64,000 nucleotides of DNA from Bog-473 sp963807775 (GTDB lineage Bacteria; Actinomycetota; Acidimicrobiia; Acidimicrobiales; RAAP-2). Shown piece by piece: positions 34,836-46,016 of this stretch. The position numbers and the translations under genes were made by a program. Under the pieces are notes generated by a model. The model saw only the letters and a list, made by a program, of their open reading frames with translations. It was not told the origin of the DNA and did not search any database. The stretch covers positions 235,401 through 299,400 of the forward strand of contig CAWECY010000002.1 in the NCBI GenBank assembly GCA_963807775.1. Direction: 5' to 3'. Numbering within the stretch: the stretch's first letter is position 1; each line of letters begins with the position of its first letter.

Positions 34836-35693
34836 TCACGCCTCGGCTCCGGCGCCGGTCCCGGATCCGGTGCCGGCCCCGGCCAACCAGGCCGCCATCC
34901 GCTCCAGGCTCCGCTGCGCCCCTGGGTCGTCGGGCTGGTTCAGGTGCCCGTGCACCGTCCCCGGCTCGAACTCGACCCGCACCGCAACGCCGGCCGCCGC
35001 CAGCCCCACGCCGAAGGCCTCGCCCGACGCCCGCAGCGAGTCGGCCTCCGAATTGAGGATGTACGTCGGCGGCAGTCCCGACAGGTCGCCGTTGCCCGGG
35101 AAGGCGTAGACATCGTCGAACAGCGCCTCGCTGCCTACCCAGTTCAGGTTGAGGTCGCGCATGATCTCCGGCGTCAGCATCTCGGGGTTGCACGCCGCCA
35201 GCGCAGCGCGCAGAGCGTCGCTCGCCGGCGGAAGCTCGGTGTGCAGGACCGGGTAGGCCAGCACGAGCGAAGCCGGCACTGGCCCCGACTCGTCGTCGCG
35301 CAGCCGCTTGGCCACGCCGGCGCACAGGTTCGCCCCGGCGCTGGCGCCGCCGAGATGCAGGTGGCCCGGTACCACCCCGAACTCCTCCTCGAGGCCCGAC
35401 ACCCACAGCCAGGCGTCGAGCACGTCGTCGGAGGGTACCGGGTAGTGCACCCCGTCGACGCACTTGGTGTAGTCGATGGACAGCACCGGGATGCCGCGTT
35501 GCGCCAGCTCCACCGCCACCCAGTGCGCCTCGGGCATGTCGAGGTCACCGGCGACGAACCCGCCGCCGTGGGCCCAGACCAGTGCCGCCCCCGCCCCGGT
35601 CCCGCTCGCCGCGCCCCGGTAGCCCCGGGCGGCGATGTCACCGTGCCGGCCGGTGATGGTCACGTCGCTCACGTCCACGCCCTTGGCGTGCAT
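34836..35693 (-). CDS. Alpha/beta hydrolase, hormone-sensitive lipase family esterase
   Basis: The 285-residue esterase has the HSL motif WAHGGGFVAGDLDMPEAHW (oxyanion HGGG), the nucleophile elbow GGASAGANL (Ser in G-A-S-A-G), catalytic Asp in SEADSLRASGE and His in VHGHLNQPDD. The tail is Gly/Thr-rich (GAGTGSGTGAGAEA), low complexity. ATG 35693 is chosen because homology begins there; a longer frame upstream lacks similarity and crosses the promoter region. It hydrolyses short esters. It is divergent from the GH78 gene at 35840. Confidence 0.85.
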   Translation of the reverse strand: MHAKGVDVSDVTITGRHGDIAARGYRGAASGTGAGAALVWAHGGGFVAGDLDMPEAHWVAVELAQRGIPVLSIDYTKCVDGVHYPVPSDDVLDAWLWVSGLEEEFGVVPGHLHLGGASAGANLCAGVAKRLRDDESGPVPASLVLAYPVLHTELPPASDALRAALAACNPEMLTPEIMRDLNLNWVGSEALFDDVYAFPGNGDLSGLPPTYILNSEADSLRASGEAFGVGLAAAGVAVRVEFEPGTVHGHLNQPDDPGAQRSLERMAAWLAGAGTGSGTGAGAEA

Positions 35694-35839
35694 GTGTCCA
35701 GCTGACCCCACCGCGCCCGGGTCCGTCAACGCCAACCCCCGTGGCCACTCGCTCCGGCACTGCCGCAACCGCCGCCGCCGGTCGACGCCAGATGTTCGAA
35801 GATGTACCGTTGCACAACAACGATCATGAGTCGTCTCCC

Positions 35840-38446
35840 ATGACAGCACCAGCCCCGGCACCAGCGCGCTTGCGGGCAGAGCACCTCGATGACGCCGTCC
35901 TCGGTCTCGGCGTCACCCGCCCCCGCCTGTCCTGGCAGCTCCCGCCCGGCGCCGTCCGCCAGATCGCCTACGTCGTCGAGGTCGACGGACGCGCCTACGG
36001 CCGCATCATGTCCGGTGACAGCGTCCTCGTGCCCTGGCCGCGCCGCCGCTGACGTCCCGCCAGCACGCCACGTGGCGCGTCAAGGTCTGGACCGAGGCCG
36101 GCGAGAGCGAGTGGTCGGCGCCGGCCTGGTGCGAGACCGGACTCCTCCAGCCGGCGGACTGGAGCGCCCGCTTCATCGAGCCGTACGAGACCGAGCGCTC
36201 GGCCCACGTGCTGCGTCACGCCTTCCACCTCGATACCACGCCGCCCCCCGACGCCCGCCTCTACGCCACCGCGCACGGCATCTACGAGACCTATCCTCAA
36301 CGGACGCCGCGTCGGCGACGTCGAGCTGGCCCCCGGCTTCACCAGCTACCCGACCACGCTGCACGTGCAGGCCTACGACGTCAGCGACCTGCTCGTCGCC
36401 GGCGACAACCACTGGGAGGTCGTGCTCTCCGACGGCTGGTGGCGCGGCCGCACCGGCTTCTTCCAGTCCCGCGACGGCTACGGCACCACCCTCGGCTTCC
36501 TCGGCCAGCTCCACGCCGGCGACACCGTCGTCTCCACGGGGGCCGACTGGGAGTCGGCCACCGGCCCGCTCCGCAGCGCGCGACCTCATGGCGGGGCAGA
36601 GCGAGGACCACCGGACCGAACCGCACGACGTGGCACGCCGTCACGGTCGCCGAATACGACCTCGACCAACCTGACCTTCTCCCCGGCGCCGCCGACCCGC
36701 CGCACCCAGGAGCTGCGCCCGGTCTCGGTGACCCGGCCGCAGCCCGACCGCCAGGTCGTCGACCTCGGGCAGAACATCAACGGCTGGCTGCGCCTCAGCG
36801 ACCTCGGCCCCGCAGGCACCGAGCTCACCATCGTGCACGGCGAGTTCCTCGACCCCAGCGGCGACGTGACCCAGGACCATCTCAATCCCACCGATCGAGT
36901 TCGCCGGCGCGCCCTCCGAGGTCGGCATGATCGACCACGTCGTCGCCGCCGGCACGCCGGGCGAGGTCTTCGAGCCGCGCCAGACGACGCACGGCTTCCA
37001 GTTCGCCCGCATCGAGGGCCACCCCGGGCCGCTCACCGTCGACGACGTCACCGGCGTCGTCGTGCACACCGACCTGCGGCGCACGGGGTGGTTCCGCTGC
37101 AGCGACGAGCGGCTGAACAGGTTCCACGACATCACCGAGTGGTCGTTCCGCGACAACGCCTGCGAGATACCGACCGACTGCCCCCAGCGCGAGCGCGCCG
37201 GCTGGGCCGGTGACTGGCAGCTGTTCATCCCGACCGCGGCGTTCCTCTACGACGTCGCCGGCTTCTCCCTCCAGTGGCTGCGCGACCTGGCCGCCGAGCA
37301 GCTCGACAACGGCTGCGTCACCAACTACGTGCCGGATGCGCTGCGCCAGCGGGTCCACGAGATCGGCACGCTGTGGACGAGCCGCCAGGGGTCGTCGGGC
37401 TGGGGCGACGCCATCGTCATGGTCCCGTGGGAGATGTGGCGCGCCTACGGCGACGAGGACGTGCTGGCCGAGCTGTGGCCGCCCATGGTGGCCTGGGTCG
37501 ACTTCGCCGCCACCATCGCACGGACGCAGCGCCACCCGAGCCGGCGTCGAGGCGCGACCCGAGCCCCGGTCCCCACGAGCAGTTCCTCTGGGACGGCGGC
37601 TACCACTGGGGCGAGTGGCTCGAGCCGGGCGCCGTGGCCAACTCCCAGTACGGCGCCGACCACGGCGCCGTCGCCACGGCGTTCCTGCACCACTCGGCCG
37701 GGCTGCTGGCCCGCATCGGCCGCCTGCTCGGCCACGACGCCGAGGCGGCCCGCTTCGACGAGCTGGCCGACCAACGCGCTCGACGCCTGGCGGACCGAGT
37801 TCGTCGGCCCCGACGGCACGCTGACGCCCGACACCCAGGCCAACCACGTCCGCGCCCTCGCCTTCGGCCTCGTCCCCGACGAGCTGCGTCACCAGACGGC
37901 GGGCCAGCCTGGTCGAGCTGATCCGCCAGGCCGGCACGCACCTGGGCACCGGCTTCCTGGCCACGCCGTACCTGCTGCCCGTACTGGCCGACACCGGCCA
38001 CCTCGAGTACTGCCTACGAGCTCCTCCTCCAGGACACGCCGCCGTCGTGGCTCGTCCATGGTCGAGCGCGGCGCCACGACGGTGTGGGAGATCTGGGAGG
38101 GCATCGACGCCGACGGGCACCCGCACGAATCGCTCAACCACTACTGCAAGGGCGCCGTCATCTCCTTCCTGCACAACTACGTGGCCGGCATCACGCTTGC
38201 TCGACGGGCACCCCGCCTACCGCCACTTCCGGGTCGAGCCCCGCCCCGGCGGCGGCCTGACCTGGGCCGAGGCGGTGCACGACTCGCCCTACGGCCGGAT
38301 CGAGTCCTCCTGGCGCCTCGAGGCACCGCACTTCCAGCCTGACTGTGACGGTGCCTCCGGGGACGAGGGCCGAGGTTGTCCTGCCGGACTCCTCCCGGCG
38401 GGACCAGGGCCCGGGCACGCAGACCTACGAGACCACGCTGGCCTGA
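35840..38446 (+). pseudogene. Glycoside hydrolase family 78 (alpha-L-rhamnosidase), more than ten frame breaks
   Basis: Successive frames give an almost complete GH78 protein of about 865 residues: RLRAEHLDDAVLGLGVTRPR and LSWQLPPGAVRQIAYVVEVD (N-terminal Fn3/Bac_rhamnosid_N), LHVQAYDVSDLLVAGDNHWE with LSDGWWRGRTGFF, QVVDLGQNINGWLRL, then the catalytic (alpha/alpha)6 barrel with DCPQRERAGWAGDWQLFIPT (the GH78 hallmark around the general acid), YHWGEWLEPG and HESLNHYCKGAVISFLHNYV, and a C-terminal beta domain. Most breaks fit one-base insertions. It removes terminal alpha-L-rhamnose from glycosides. No signal peptide is evident, so it would act in the cytoplasm on imported glycosides. Confidence 0.72.
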
Positions 38447-38544
38447 TCTCCCAGCGATCTCACCGGGCGCACACGGCCCCACTCTCGGGGCCGTGCAACC
38501 GTTAGCATCGACGATGGCGCCAAACGCACGGCGCGAAAGGGGGG

Positions 38545-39738
38545 ATGATGGCACGCACCGCGATCATCTCGGTTGACGGCCACGTTCGGGCGTCGCGCGA
38601 GCGACTACCGCAACTACATCGAGCAGCAGTATCTCGATACCTTCGACGAATGGGTCAAGGCCCAAGAGGAGCCGGGGCACCCCGAGAGCGGCAACCTCAG
38701 CCCGGGTCTCGAACCCACATCACAGTGGGACTCCGATCTGCGCCTCAAGGACATGGAGAGCCAGGGTGTCGTGGCCGAGGTGCTGTTCCCCAACGGGCTG
38801 CCCTTCCAGAGCCGGCCGTCCGACGGCGTCGACGGCTTCACCGACCCCGAGCTCGACCGCCAGGCCCGCCTGGCCTACAACCGCTGGCTGGCCGACTTCT
38901 GCGCGCAGACACCGGGCCGCCGCGCCGGCCAGGCGCTCGTGGCGTTCGACGACGTCGACCTGGCGGTGGGCGACATCCACTGGGCCAAGGAGCACGGGTT
39001 GGGCGGCGTGATGATGCCGGCCCTCCTCGGTGACGGCACCTCCTTCTTCGACCCGGTGCTCGATCCGGTCTGGGCCGCCTGCGTCGAGGTCGACCTTCCG
39101 GTCAGCCAGCACGGCGGCGCCGGGACGCCCGATCTACAGCCCGCCCGGCTTCGCCGCCATCATGACGCTGGCCCTGGAGCACTCCTTCTACTCGGGCCGT
39201 TCGTTGTGGCAGATGATCCTCGGCGGTGTCTTCGAGCGCTTCCCCGACCTGCGGGTGGCCTACGTCGAGACGGAGGCGGACTGGATCGGTCCGGTCATCA
39301 CCAAGCTGGACCGGCGGCTGTCGTGGGGCGACGACTGGACCGGCTTTGCCGCGGTCCTGCAGAAGTCGCGGGCCTTCGCACGTCGCGCCCGCGACTACTG
39401 GGCCGACAACTGCTACTCGGGCATCTCTCCGTTCACGGACACGCAGATCCCGCTCGAAGAGGTGGCGCGGCCGAGTGAGGAGTACGAGGACGTTCGCCAT
39501 CGGCTGCGACAACGCCATGTTCGGCGTCGACTACCCGCACTTCGAGTCGGTCTTCCCCGACACCGCCGCCCAGGTCGACGCCCTGGTGGCCCACCCGGCC
39601 ATCACGACCGAGGTGGCCGAAAAGATCCTCTACGGCAACGCCGCCCGCGTCTACGGCTTCGACCTGGCGCGCCTGCAGCCCGACACCGAGCGCGTCGGCT
39701 TCGACATCGACGGCAAGGTGGTCAACCGCCCGGCCTGA
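38545..39738 (+). pseudogene. Amidohydrolase family (Amidohydro_2) protein, three frame breaks
   Basis: Restored length is about 397 residues. Parts: IISVDGHV (metal motif), SDYRNYIEQQYLDTFDEWV after a shift at about 38592, DMESQGVVAEVLFPNGLPF, PVSQHGGAGT with His ligand, IYSPPGFAAIMTLALEHSFY after a shift near 39120, YVETEADWIGPVITKLDRRL, then after about 39490 FGVDYPHFESVFPDT, the terminal D-Y-P-H segment. Each break fits a single inserted G. ATG 38545 directly follows AAAGGGGGG; the second ATG (38548) is equally possible. Fourth member of this family in the window; it sits between two glycosidase genes. Confidence 0.75.
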
Positions 39739-39751
39739 CCACGCCGGCCAG

Positions 39752-40995
39752 TCAGTCGAGAGCGTTGGCGCGCCGCCACCTGGCCGAGCCAGCGCGCCGT
39801 CGGCTTGACCGTGCGGGCGAACGTCTGCCGGTCGACGGCCACGAGGCCGAAGGTCTTGGCGAAGCCGGCCGTCCACTCGAAGTTGTCGAGCAGGGTCCAG
39901 TGCAGGTAGCCGCGGACGTCGATGCCGTCGCCATGCACTTGGCCAACCCCTCGAGCGCGGCCCGGGTGTAGGCCAGCCGGGCCGCGTCGTCGTCGGTGGC
40001 CATCCCGTTCTCGGTGACCAGCACCGGGACCCCAGTCTGTTCGGCGGCCAGACGGACGGTGTGCTCGAGGCGCCTCGGGGTAGACCTCCCAGCCGGTCTG
40101 CATGGTGGGTGTCCCCTCCGGCGGGGGGATCGTGCCGTCAGGCCCGATCACGGTTGCGCGAGTAGGTCTGCACGCCGACGAAGTCGTCGTCGGCCGACAC
40201 GGCCAGCCAGTCCGTCTGGCCACCCGGCGCACCTCGGCCCAGCGCTCCTCGCCGCCCGCGGCCGCCTGCATGTCGACCAGCGCGAGCGTCCACCCGACCT
40301 TCACGTGCCCCGCTGCCGCCTTGATGGCCTGGGTGGCCAGCCGGTGCGCCGCCGCCATCGTCTCCACCGGAGCGCCGATGAGCCCCATCCGGTAGCGCGC
40401 CGGGTCGTAAGCCGCCGACGCCCGCCGACGAATCCGCCGGAGCACCCTCGGCCTCCGCGCCGTCGCTCGCCGACGCCCATCGGGATGACGCCGGTGCTCA
40501 CGAGCATGGCCATCACGTTCGGCTCGTTCAGCGTGCACACCCACGAGAGCAGGTCGCCGAAGTGCTGCGTCGCCCGGCCGGCGAAGTCGGCGAAGCGCGC
40601 CGGGACGTCCGCTGCCGGTCCAGCCGCCCCGCCCGGCCATCCAGCGGGGGAGCGTGAAGTGGTTGTACGATCACGACGGGGGTGACGCCTTGGTTCAGGC
40701 AGGTCTCGATGACCCGCTTGTAGTGGTCCAGCTCGGCCAGCGAGAAGTAGCCGGGCTCGGGTTCGATCCGTGACCACTCGAGAGAGAATCGGTAGGCGTT
40801 CAGTCCGAGATCGGCCAGGAGCCCGATGTCCTCGGGGTAGCGGTGGTAGTGGTCGCAGGCGTCGCCCGACGGCTCCACGAAGTGCGAGTCCTCGGCCCAC
40901 TCCAGAGGCCAGAGGTCGGCGTTGACGTTGCCCCCTTCGACCTGGTGGCCGGCGGTCGCCGCCCCCCAGAGGAAGCCGTGCGGGAAGGTGGTCAT
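39752..40995 (-). pseudogene. Glycoside hydrolase family 1 (beta-glucosidase-like), several frame breaks
   Basis: ATG 40995 begins MTTFPHGFLWGAATAGHQVE, the GH1 N-terminal signature. Then AYRFSLEWSRIEPEPGYF, FTLPRWMAGRGGW (another frame), the acid/base motif WVCTLNEPNVMAM (N-E-P), YDPARYRMGLIGAPVETMAAAHR, and the nucleophile motif VTENGMATDDDAARLAY with LHWTLLDNFEWTAGFAKTFG, ending RRANALD at 39752. At least four frame changes occur between 40680 and 39900. Total length about 415 residues fits GH1. It hydrolyses beta-glucosides or galactosides. It converges with the amidohydrolase; together with GH78 it would deglycosylate a rhamno-glucoside (inference). Confidence 0.75.
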
Positions 40996-41115
40996 GGTGG
41001 GTGGCGGTCCTTTGCGCGCTCGGTTTTTGGCGAAGCGTGCAAAGCTTTGCAGAGATCGGCCGGCCCGACAACGCAATGCGTGGTGCAGGGCGGCCGGGCC
41101 GGGTGTGGAAAATAG

Positions 41116-41134
41116 TTCGACATTGAAGTAATCT
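41116..41134 (+). promoter_or_regulatory. Promoter with TTCGACATTGAA site before the acyl-CoA mutase
   Basis: A palindrome-like TTCGACATTGAA (41116-41127) lies directly upstream of the -10 box TAATCT (41129-41134). The ATG at 41142 is 7 nt beyond the -10, so the transcript is probably leaderless. A nearly identical site (TTCGACATCGAA) lies at 43392 before the next operon unit, with a MarR gene between. Confidence 0.55.
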
Positions 41135-41141
41135 GGGGGCG

Positions 41142-42770
<1,629 letters not shown>

Positions 42771-42837
42771 CCCGGCTCGCCGTCGGGGTCGACCAAAGAG
42801 CCCGGTGGAGCGAGGGGCGCTGCGTACCTTGATCGCG

Positions 42838-43341
42838 ATGCCGGGACGCCTGCCCTTCGATCCCATCACCGAGGCGATGCGCCAGTGGCGCGGCCACGGC
42901 TGGAACGAGGCGGCGCGCGGCATGGGCGTCGTCACCTCCGTCATCCGGGCCGAGCAGATCCTGGCCGGACGGGCGGAGGATGCGGTACGGCCGTTCGGGC
43001 TCACCTTCGCCCGCTACGAGGTGCTCATGCTCCTGCTCTTCTCGCAGCGCGGCGAGCTACCGCTGGGCAAGATCGGCCAGCGGCTCCAGGTGGGCGCGGC
43101 CAGCGTGACGAACGCCATCGACCGGCTCGAGCATGACCGCCTGGTGCGGCGGCGCATGAACCCCAACGACGGCCGGGGCGTGCTGGCCTCCATCACCAAG
43201 AAGGGCCGGGACCTGGTGCAGGGGGCCACGGCCGCGCTCAACGAGTCGCTGTTCACCAGCCTCGAGCTGTCCCAGACCGACGCCGACGCGCTGTTCGTGC
43301 TCCTGGGCAAGCTGCGCCAGCGGGCGGGCGACTTCGACTGA
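42838..43341 (+). CDS. MarR-family transcriptional regulator
   Basis: The 167-residue winged-helix protein shows FARYEVLMLLLFSQRGELPLG, the recognition helix region QVGAASVTNAIDRLEHDRLVRR and the wing NPNDGRGVLASITKKGR, all standard MarR features. MarR dimers bind palindromes, often released by small aromatic or acyl ligands. Two nearly identical palindromes (TTCGACATYGAA) flank this gene at 41116 and 43392, each at a promoter, and are the obvious targets. ATG 42838 is chosen since upstream residues are low in similarity; no clear ribosome-binding site. It lies 67 bp after the mutase and 77 bp before the dehydrogenase gene. Confidence 0.88.
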   Translation: MPGRLPFDPITEAMRQWRGHGWNEAARGMGVVTSVIRAEQILAGRAEDAVRPFGLTFARYEVLMLLLFSQRGELPLGKIGQRLQVGAASVTNAIDRLEHDRLVRRRMNPNDGRGVLASITKKGRDLVQGATAALNESLFTSLELSQTDADALFVLLGKLRQRAGDFD

Positions 43342-43382
43342 GCGGGTGGATGCCGGCGAGCGGTCGCGCCCCAGCATCGAAC

Positions 43383-43403
43383 TAGAATTGCTTCGACATC
43401 GAA
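43383..43403 (+). promoter_or_regulatory. Promoter with TTCGACATCGAA operator before the 3-hydroxyacyl-CoA dehydrogenase
   Basis: TAGAAT (43383-43388) is a -10 box; the palindrome TTCGACATCGAA (43392-43403, arms TTCGA/TCGAA) lies at the expected transcription start. A repressor there would block initiation. AAAGGAG follows as ribosome-binding site for the ATG at 43419. Confidence 0.55.
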
Positions 43404-43418
43404 AGGAGTGGCCGCGAC

Positions 43419-44289
43419 ATGGAGACGCTTGAGATGCACCGGGTGGGCGTGCTGGGGTGCGGGCTCATGGGCTCGGGCATCGCCGAGGTGTGCGCCCGGG
43501 CCGGGCTCACGGTCAGCGTGGCCGAGCTCGACGAGGATGCACTGAGCCGGGGGCGCCGGCGGATAGAGCAGTCTCTGAAGCGGGCGGCCAAGGCGGGAAA
43601 GATCACCGAGGACGAGGCGCTGCGCCTCGTCGAGGGCATGTCCTTCAGCACCGATGTGGACACGCTGGCCGAGTGCCAGCTGGTGATCGAGGCGGTGGTG
43701 GAGGCCGAAGCGGTCAAGGTGGAGGTCTTCGGGCTGCTCGACAAGGTGGTGGAGGCGCCCGACGCGCTGCTGGCGTCGAACACCTCGTCCATCCCCATCA
43801 TGAAGCTGGCCATGGCCACCAACCGACCCCAGCGCGTGCTCGGGCTGCACTTCTTCAACCCGGTGCCGGTGCTGCCGCTGGTCGAGCTGGTGTCGTCGTT
43901 GCTCACCAGCCCCGACGCCAGCGACCAGGCCGAGGACTTCGCCGCGCCAGGTGTTGCACAAGCACGTCATCCGTTCCCAGGACCGGGCCGGCTTCATCGT
44001 GAACGCGCTGCTCATCCCGTACCTGCTCTCCGCCATCCGCATGCTCGAGTCGGGCTTCGCCACGGCCGACGACATCGACGAGGGGATGATGAAGGGCTGT
44101 GCCCACCCGATGGGGCCGCTCGCGCTGACCGACCTGATCGGACTGGACACGACCATGGCCGTGGCCAACTCGCTCTACGAGGAGTTCAAGGAGCCGCTGT
44201 ACGCGCCGCCGCCGCTGCTGGCCCGCATGGTCGAAGCCGGCTTGCTGGGCAAGAAGGCCGGCCGGGGCTTCTACGACTACGCCGCCTGA
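43419..44289 (+). CDS. 3-hydroxybutyryl-CoA/3-hydroxyacyl-CoA dehydrogenase, one frame break
   Basis: About 290 residues. The NAD domain has VGVLGCGLMGSGIAEVCARAG, VIEAVVEAEAVKVEVF, LASNTSSIPI and GLHFFNPVPVLPLVELV, the last containing the catalytic His of the family. The C-terminal domain in the next frame has KHVIRSQDRAGFIVNALLIPY, CAHPMGPLALTDLIGLD and GKKAGRGFYDY. The frames join at about 43945, where deleting one C in CCGCGCCAGG gives DFAAQVLHKHV. It oxidises 3-hydroxyacyl-CoA to 3-ketoacyl-CoA. With the neighbouring C4-CoA mutase and MarR it suggests a short-chain (C4) acyl-CoA branch. Confidence 0.85.
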
Positions 44290-44452
44290 GGGGTCCGGCG
44301 GAGGGAGGCGGCCCCTCCGCGGCCGGGTCCGGGGGGCCGTCGAGGTGGCCTCACCCGGACGAGGGCGGGCCCTGAAGTGGTACTCTCGCCAGGCAAGAAT
44401 GCCGTTCTCGGCCGGGCGGAGGGCGCGCCGGCACACGCATGAAGGAGAGGCG

Positions 44453-45736
44453 ATGGGGGAGTTCGACGGGATCGATTTCTTCAAGGGCAACGAGCTGATC
44501 GGCGATCCCTACCCGTACTACGAGTACCTGCGCGGACAGTGCCCGGTGCAGCGGGAGCCGAACCACGATGTGCTCATGGTGACCGGCTACGACGAGGCCG
44601 TGGCGGTGTACACCAACACGACGACGTTCTCGTCGGCCAACTCCGTGACGGGGCCGTTCCCGGGATTCCCCGTCGCGCTGGAGGGCGATGACGTGAGCGA
44701 GCAGATCGAGCAGTACCGCGAGCAGCTGCCCTTCAGCGACCAGATCCTGACCATGGACCCGCCCAAGCACAAGGCGCACAGGGGTCTGTTGATGCGGCTC
44801 ATCACGCCGAAGCGGCTGCGTGAGAACGAGGACTTCATGTGGCGGTATGCCGATCGGCAGATCGAGGAGTTCGTCGAGCGCGGCGAGTGCGAGTTCATCC
44901 GTGACTTCGCCCAGCCGTTCACGCTCTACGTGATCGCCGACCTGATGGGTATCCCCGAGGAGGATCACGAGGAGTTCCGCCGCGACCTCCAGGGCGGCGG
45001 CAACCCGAATCGCGAGCAGGGGCTGGGCAGCACCGGCGAGGACACGATGTCGCACTCGCCGCTGGAGTTCTTGTACGACCGGATCTCGGCGTACGTGGAG
45101 GAGCGGCGACGGTCGCCACAGGACGACGTGCTGACCGGCCTGGCCACGGCGACGTTCCCCGACGGCTCGCTGCCCGAAGTCATCGACGTGGCCCGGGTGG
45201 CGTCCAACGTGTTCTCGGCCGGCCAGGAGACGACGGTGCGCCTGCTGAGTGCGGCGCTGCAGATCATCGCCGAGCAGCCCGAGATCCAGGAGCGGCTGCG
45301 CTCGGACTACTCGCTGATCAACGGGTTCGTGGAGGAGTGCCTCCGTTACGAGAGCCCGGTCAAGGGCGACTTCCGGCTGGCCCGCACGACGACGTCGGTG
45401 GGTGGCATGGACGTGCCGGCGGGGTCGTGCCTGATGGTGCTCAATGCCGCCGCCGGGCGTGACCCCCGGCGGTTCGAGGCGCCGGACGAGTTCATCATGG
45501 ACCGGTCCAACGCCAAGGAGCACCTGGCCTTCGGCCGGGGGCCGCACGCCTGCCCCGGGGGACCGCTGGCCCGGGCCGAGACTCGCATCAGTATCGAGCG
45601 GCTTCTCGAGCGCATGAAGGACATCCGCCTGTCCGAGTCGGTGCACGGCGTTGAAGGGGATCGGCGCTTCTCGTACGTGCCGACGTACATCCTGCGGGGG
45701 CTGACCCGGTTGAACCTGGAGTTCACGCCGGCGTAA
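44453..45736 (+). CDS. Cytochrome P450
   Basis: The 427-residue P450 has I-helix SAGQETTVRLL, ExxR in EECLRYES and heme loop FGRGPHACPGGPLARAE with Cys367. It is a close paralogue of the P450 at 7790 (shared DDPYPY/GDPYPYY start, ITPKRLxENEDFMW, DVLTGLATATFPDGS, GxxETTVRLLS), but the region after EEDHEEF contains a 13-residue insert (GGGNPNREQGLGS). ATG 44453 follows GAAGGAGAGG; the frame is open upstream to 44345 without a ribosome-binding site. No ferredoxin gene is adjacent. Confidence 0.93.
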   Translation: MGEFDGIDFFKGNELIGDPYPYYEYLRGQCPVQREPNHDVLMVTGYDEAVAVYTNTTTFSSANSVTGPFPGFPVALEGDDVSEQIEQYREQLPFSDQILTMDPPKHKAHRGLLMRLITPKRLRENEDFMWRYADRQIEEFVERGECEFIRDFAQPFTLYVIADLMGIPEEDHEEFRRDLQGGGNPNREQGLGSTGEDTMSHSPLEFLYDRISAYVEERRRSPQDDVLTGLATATFPDGSLPEVIDVARVASNVFSAGQETTVRLLSAALQIIAEQPEIQERLRSDYSLINGFVEECLRYESPVKGDFRLARTTTSVGGMDVPAGSCLMVLNAAAGRDPRRFEAPDEFIMDRSNAKEHLAFGRGPHACPGGPLARAETRISIERLLERMKDIRLSESVHGVEGDRRFSYVPTYILRGLTRLNLEFTPA

Positions 45737-46016
45737 ACGGCGACAAGGCCCCTGTCCTCAAACCGGTAGGGGCATCCTCAGGACGGTCGACGGACCCAGT
45801 GAGCGCAGCTGACCCAATGTCATGTGATCTTGCGCTTGCACCTCAAGAACCGGGCGCAGTTCCGGGGCCACTTCGAGCCGTAGTACTAATCACCGCTTCC
45901 GAGGGCCCGAGTGACCGCAGTTCCGGCGACTGTCTGGGGCGTTTAGCCCGAAGAGCCGATTCATATCCACACAATGCACCGGGGACGGGATTGCCGATAC
46001 CGGACGGCCTGTCCTG

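Noticed and set aside
45740..46010. Possible transposase remnant after the P450 gene
   Set aside because: A short frame reading LRLHLKNRAQFRGHFEP gives no recognisable family and there are no terminal inverted repeats or target duplications.
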